Origin: Nitrospirillum viridazoti CBAmc
GTDB taxonomy: Bacteria > Pseudomonadota > Alphaproteobacteria > Azospirillales > Azospirillaceae
Length of the DNA stretch: 64,000 nucleotides
Assembly: GCF_000730165.1 (NCBI RefSeq)
Contig: NZ_CP022111.1
Span: 1,364,001-1,428,000, forward strand
Direction of reading: 5' to 3'
Program-made: the position numbers and the translations under genes
Part shown: positions 61,280 to 64,000 of the stretch, one piece after another
Numbering within the stretch: the stretch's first letter is position 1
How the letters are laid out: each line of letters opens with the position of its first letter
Notes under the pieces: model-generated
What the model saw: only the letters and a program-made list of their open reading frames with translations
Databases searched by the model: none
Told to the model about the DNA's origin: nothing

Positions 61280-62905
61280 GTGGCCCAGGCCACATGCCGG
61301 GCACACAGCGCCCAGCCCACCCATATCAGGCCCGCCCATGTCAGGCCTGACCGCATCCGCCGGGGCGCCGCCCTGGCCCGGACGGTGGCGGCCTTGGCCG
61401 GCGCCCTGGCCCTGGCGGCTTGCGTCGGCGGCCCGGGAGATCGCGGCAACGTCACCGCCGAACAATTCTACCAAAGCGCCTACGGCAAGATCGACGAGCT
61501 GTACCTGGAACCGGTGGACATGCGCCGCCTGGTGGTGGACGGCCTGGTCCATGCCGGCGTGGTCGTGCCCGACCTGACGGTGACGGTGCAGCCGGGGGGC
61601 GCAGCCGTGACCCTGGCGGTGGGCCGGCGGGCGCCGCGCACCTTCGCCCTGCCCCCCGGTCCCGACGCGGCGTCCTGGGCCCATCTGGCCGCCCTCACCA
61701 CCGACTGGACGGTGGCGCAAAGCGCCGATGCCGGCCCCGGCGACCAGACGCGGGAAACCCTGTTCCGCGCCATGCTGGAGGGCGGCACCGCCGATCTCGA
61801 CCCCTACAGCCGCTATTCCGTGCCGGCGGCGGCGCGGACGGAACGGTCGCGCCGCGAAGGCTATGTCGGCATCGGCGTGACGCTGGAGGAAACGCCGCGC
61901 GGCTTCCGTATCATCGCCGTGGCCCCGGGCAGCCCGGCCTCCGCCGCCGGCCTGTTGGTGGGCGACGTCATCACCGCCGTGGGCGGCATGCCCGTCGACG
62001 CCGCCGGCGGGGGCGGCCCCGCCATGACGGTGGAGGCGATCATGACCCGTCTGAGCGGGCCGGAGGGAACCGGCGTGCCGGTGCGGGTGGCCCGGGCCGG
62101 CGGCATGGTGACGGTGCTGATCAGCCGCCAGCGCATCATCCTGCCCACCGTGACGGCAGAGCGGGCGGGCGCCGTGGGCGTGCTGCACGTCAGCCGCTTC
62201 AACGCCGGCACCGCCGACGCCCTGGCCGCCGCCATCCGCCATCTGCGCGACGCCGATGGTCTGGGCCGGCCCACCGGTTGGGTGCTGGACCTGCGCGGCA
62301 ACACCGGCGGCCTGCTGGACCAGGCGGTGGCCGTGGCCGACCTGTTCATCACCAGCGGCCCCCTCCTGAACACCGTGGGCCGCCATCCGGACAGCGTGCA
62401 GCATTACGACGCCACGCCGGGCGACATCCTGGACGGCGCCCCCCTGGTGGTGCTGGCCGACGGGCAGACCGCATCCTCCGCCGAGATCGTGCTGGGCGCC
62501 CTGGTTGACAGCGGCCGGGCCCTGGACGTGGGCACCACCAGTTTCGGCAAGGGCGTGGTGCAGACCGTGGCCCCCTTGCCCAACGGGGGGGAGCTGTTCA
62601 TCACCTGGTCGCGCATCCTGACGCCGGCCGGCCGCATGTTCGATCACCACGGCCTGGCGCCCGCCCTGTGCACCGCCGGCCTGACCGACGCCGCCGCCAT
62701 CCTGGCACCTTTGCGCGCCCAGCCCCGGCCCGCCAGCACGCCCGCAGCCTGCCCGGCAGAGCGCAACCGTCCGGCGCCGGTGGACCTGACGGTGGCGGAG
62801 ACCCTGCTGGCCAGCCCGCCCCTGCTGCGCCGGGCGGAGCTGGCGGGCCAGACCCTGCTGGCCGACCAGCCGGCGGCCACGGCGGTTATCAGCGGCACGC
62901 CCTAG
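61280..62905 (+). CDS. lipoprotein S41 family (CtpA-like) peptidase
   Basis: A 541-residue serine protease of the C-terminal processing family. GTG 61280 follows GGGAGG. The N-terminus includes a lipobox LALAAC (Cys48), so it should be anchored to a membrane facing the periplasm. A helical domain is followed by a PDZ domain (GYVGIGVTLEETPRGFRIIAVAPGSPASAAGLLVGDVITAVGG) and the protease core with GWVLDLRGNTGGLLDQAVAVADLFI. The catalytic Ser399 is in GQTASSAEIV, and the general-base Lys in TSFGKGVVQ. Such proteases trim or degrade exported proteins and can affect cell wall enzymes. It follows DUF983 by 24 bp. Confidence 0.87.
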   Translation: MAQATCRAHSAQPTHIRPAHVRPDRIRRGAALARTVAALAGALALAACVGGPGDRGNVTAEQFYQSAYGKIDELYLEPVDMRRLVVDGLVHAGVVVPDLTVTVQPGGAAVTLAVGRRAPRTFALPPGPDAASWAHLAALTTDWTVAQSADAGPGDQTRETLFRAMLEGGTADLDPYSRYSVPAAARTERSRREGYVGIGVTLEETPRGFRIIAVAPGSPASAAGLLVGDVITAVGGMPVDAAGGGGPAMTVEAIMTRLSGPEGTGVPVRVARAGGMVTVLISRQRIILPTVTAERAGAVGVLHVSRFNAGTADALAAAIRHLRDADGLGRPTGWVLDLRGNTGGLLDQAVAVADLFITSGPLLNTVGRHPDSVQHYDATPGDILDGAPLVVLADGQTASSAEIVLGALVDSGRALDVGTTSFGKGVVQTVAPLPNGGELFITWSRILTPAGRMFDHHGLAPALCTAGLTDAAAILAPLRAQPRPASTPAACPAERNRPAPVDLTVAETLLASPPLLRRAELAGQTLLADQPAATAVISGTP

Positions 62906-62920
62906 CCGACTCGGCTTTAG

Positions 62921-63325
62921 CTAAGCCCAGCGCTCACCCGGGCAGGCGAGGTAGGTCCGGAACACATAGCGCCAGGGAATCGTCGGAATGAAGACGACCA
63001 CCACCAGCACGGCCTGAATATTGGCAAGGCTGGCCGGGTCGACGTCGCCCGCCAGCCACAGCGGCAGAGCGTAGAAAGCCAGGAAGATGATCTTCCAGGT
63101 CACTTCGAAGATCAGCAGGGGAAGCATCTTGAGCGGGGAGTACAGCCCGAGAAGGGAGAGCAGCCCGATTCCGGCCAGCAGGCTGCGCGCCGTCTGCAGT
63201 CCCAGGATCGGCCCATTGGCGTGATGAATGACCTCGGGCCAGTCGACGATGCCGACCCCAACGGCCATCACCAGATAGAACACCCGCAGCGCATAGAGGC
63301 GGGCCAGGGAAATTTCGCTAGTCAT
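62921..63325 (-). CDS. four-span membrane protein of unknown function
   Basis: A 134-residue inner membrane protein with four hydrophobic segments: LYALRVFYLVMAVGVGIVDW, SLLAGIGLLSLLGLYSPLKML, IIFLAFYALPLWLAG and IQAVLVVVVFIPTIPWRYV. A short DoxX-like layout is possible, but I cannot name the family with confidence. It ends 15 bp past the convergent S41 gene and lies 5 bp after the XRE regulator on the same strand, so it is probably cotranscribed with that regulator and the DUF2975 gene. Confidence 0.65.
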   Translation of the reverse strand: MTSEISLARLYALRVFYLVMAVGVGIVDWPEVIHHANGPILGLQTARSLLAGIGLLSLLGLYSPLKMLPLLIFEVTWKIIFLAFYALPLWLAGDVDPASLANIQAVLVVVVFIPTIPWRYVFRTYLACPGERWA

Positions 63326-63330
63326 CAGCG

Positions 63331-63537
63331 TTACTCCTTCTCGTGGGCCAACAGGTCGCCCGGCTGGCAGTCAAGCGCTTGGCAGATCGCCTCCAATGTC
63401 GAGAACCGGATGGCCTTGGCCTTGCCGGTCTTCAAGATCGAGAGATTGGCCAATGTGATGTCGACCTGTTCGGCCAACTGGCTGAGGGTCATGCGCCTTG
63501 CATGCAGCAGGTCGTCGAGCTTCACCAGGATAGCCAT
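63331..63537 (-). CDS. small XRE/Cro-type DNA-binding regulator
   Basis: A 68-residue single-domain helix-turn-helix protein: LVKLDDLLHARRMTLSQLAEQVDITLANLSILKTGKAKAIRFSTLEAICQALDCQPGDLL. This is the YozG-like compact form in which the whole protein is the HTH domain. It lies between a DUF2975 membrane protein gene (3 bp upstream) and the four-span protein gene. The DUF2975-small XRE pair is a recurring module in many bacteria and is thought to be a regulated membrane unit, though its signal is unknown. Confidence 0.88.
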   Translation of the reverse strand: MAILVKLDDLLHARRMTLSQLAEQVDITLANLSILKTGKAKAIRFSTLEAICQALDCQPGDLLAHEKE

Positions 63538-63540
63538 GGC

Positions 63541-64000
63541 TCAGACCGTCCCTTCGAGATCCGCGCGCAGGGTGGTGCCGAGGGCGAAGACGCGAGCCAG
63601 GACGAAGAGCAGCAGGACAGCGAGCCATCCATCCAGGGAAAAACCCGGATCGATCGCGAAGGGCGTTGCCGCCGAAACGGCGCCGACAGCCAATTTCAGA
63701 ACCTCGATCCAGAGCAGCGCCCAGGCGATGTCCTGCAGGCGCGCCGCGTTCTCGGGAATGAAGGGATCGCCGTCGCGCACCGTCTCGACCATGGTGGACA
63801 ACCGGGTCAGCATCCGATGCGCCAGCGGGATGCCGGCCAAGCCGACGAGCATGACGAGGCGCATGCCGGTCATCTGCTCGGGCTGGGCGCCCAAAGCTTT
63901 TTGCAGCCAGGGCGCGGCGGCGAAACTGGTGCTCAGCAGCACCGCGATTCCGGCGCCGAGCAGAATATTGAGTCCAGTCAGGCCCCGGAGCACGAGGCGG
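63541..64000 (-). CDS. DUF2975 family membrane protein (5' end outside window)
   Basis: At least 150 residues with four hydrophobic segments: LTGLNILLGAGIAVLLSTSFAAAPWL, MRLVMLVGLAGIPLAHRML, AWALLWIEVLKLAVGAVSAA and GWLAVLLLFVLARVFALGTTLR. The sequence ARLQDIAWALLWIEVLK and the ending ARVFALGTTLRADLEGTV are typical of DUF2975. A GTG at 63993 could start it, but the frame is open to the window edge (Arg and Leu codons) and the family is usually longer, so I treat it as incomplete. It is coupled to the XRE gene 3 bp downstream. Confidence 0.78.
   Translation of the reverse strand, partial: RLVLRGLTGLNILLGAGIAVLLSTSFAAAPWLQKALGAQPEQMTGMRLVMLVGLAGIPLAHRMLTRLSTMVETVRDGDPFIPENAARLQDIAWALLWIEVLKLAVGAVSAATPFAIDPGFSLDGWLAVLLLFVLARVFALGTTLRADLEGTV

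Overview
The window is GC-rich (roughly two thirds G+C by eye) and reads as an alphaproteobacterial chromosome, most like the Azospirillum/Nitrospirillum group of Rhodospirillales. Support: a contiguous dprA-topA-rnr-(VOC)-DUF983-S41 protease block, an NDUFS4-type complex I accessory gene, a flagellin of the azospirilla type, Pro and Arg tRNAs with encoded CCA, and a general lack of A+T-rich spacers. The genus cannot be fixed from the sequence alone.

Layout. 1-5.1 kb: two tandem GNAT acetyltransferases (the first cut by the window edge), a FUSC-family membrane protein, two small secreted cysteine-pair paralogues and an exported M20 amidohydrolase. 5.2-10.1 kb: cystathionine beta-lyase, hisI and a MASE4 hybrid histidine kinase. 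10.1-16.1 kb: a 998-residue autotransporter and a 621-residue flagellin around one small conserved gene. 16.5-18.4 kb: tRNA-Pro, the complex I accessory gene and tRNA-Arg, followed by a low-GC DUF2806 gene that looks like transferred cargo. 18.5-28.8 kb: a cytochrome c-FTR1 iron permease fusion, DUF885 and SnoaL-like exported proteins, a remnant resembling a chromate transporter C-terminus, two methyltransferases, a DMT exporter, and a rearranged segment with two identical 72-bp repeats and a truncated copy of a flavin reductase gene. 28.8-42 kb: TonB receptor, ferritin-like DUF455 protein, Tat-exported DUF885 protein, a second GNAT family member, a methyltransferase, prfB with its +1 frameshift, a soluble double-PAS chemoreceptor, OmpW, and a YafY/WYL regulator.

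42.1-47.6 kb holds the most interesting unit. It is a four-gene minus-strand operon: a ferritin-like protein, a LodA/GoxA-family cysteine tryptophylquinone oxidase, a LodB-like flavoprotein needed for quinone formation in known systems, and a secreted pepsin-like aspartic protease-like protein with two DTG motifs. A 21-bp perfect palindrome lies about 100 bp upstream of the first gene. The LodA/LodB pair is known; its coupling to a bacterial pepsin homologue and a ferritin-like protein is what deserves follow-up.

47.8-53 kb: OsmC, a sigma54-type response regulator with an overlapping NtrY-like kinase, and a MarR/MFS efflux pair with a clear operator palindrome. 53-64 kb: a conserved membrane protein, the dprA-topA-rnr housekeeping block, a lipoprotein S41 protease, and a small membrane protein/XRE/DUF2975 group at the right edge.

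I saw no CRISPR array, no integrase or transposase and no rRNA genes. Coordinates rest on reading frames, Shine-Dalgarno sequences and motif recognition; no database search was possible.
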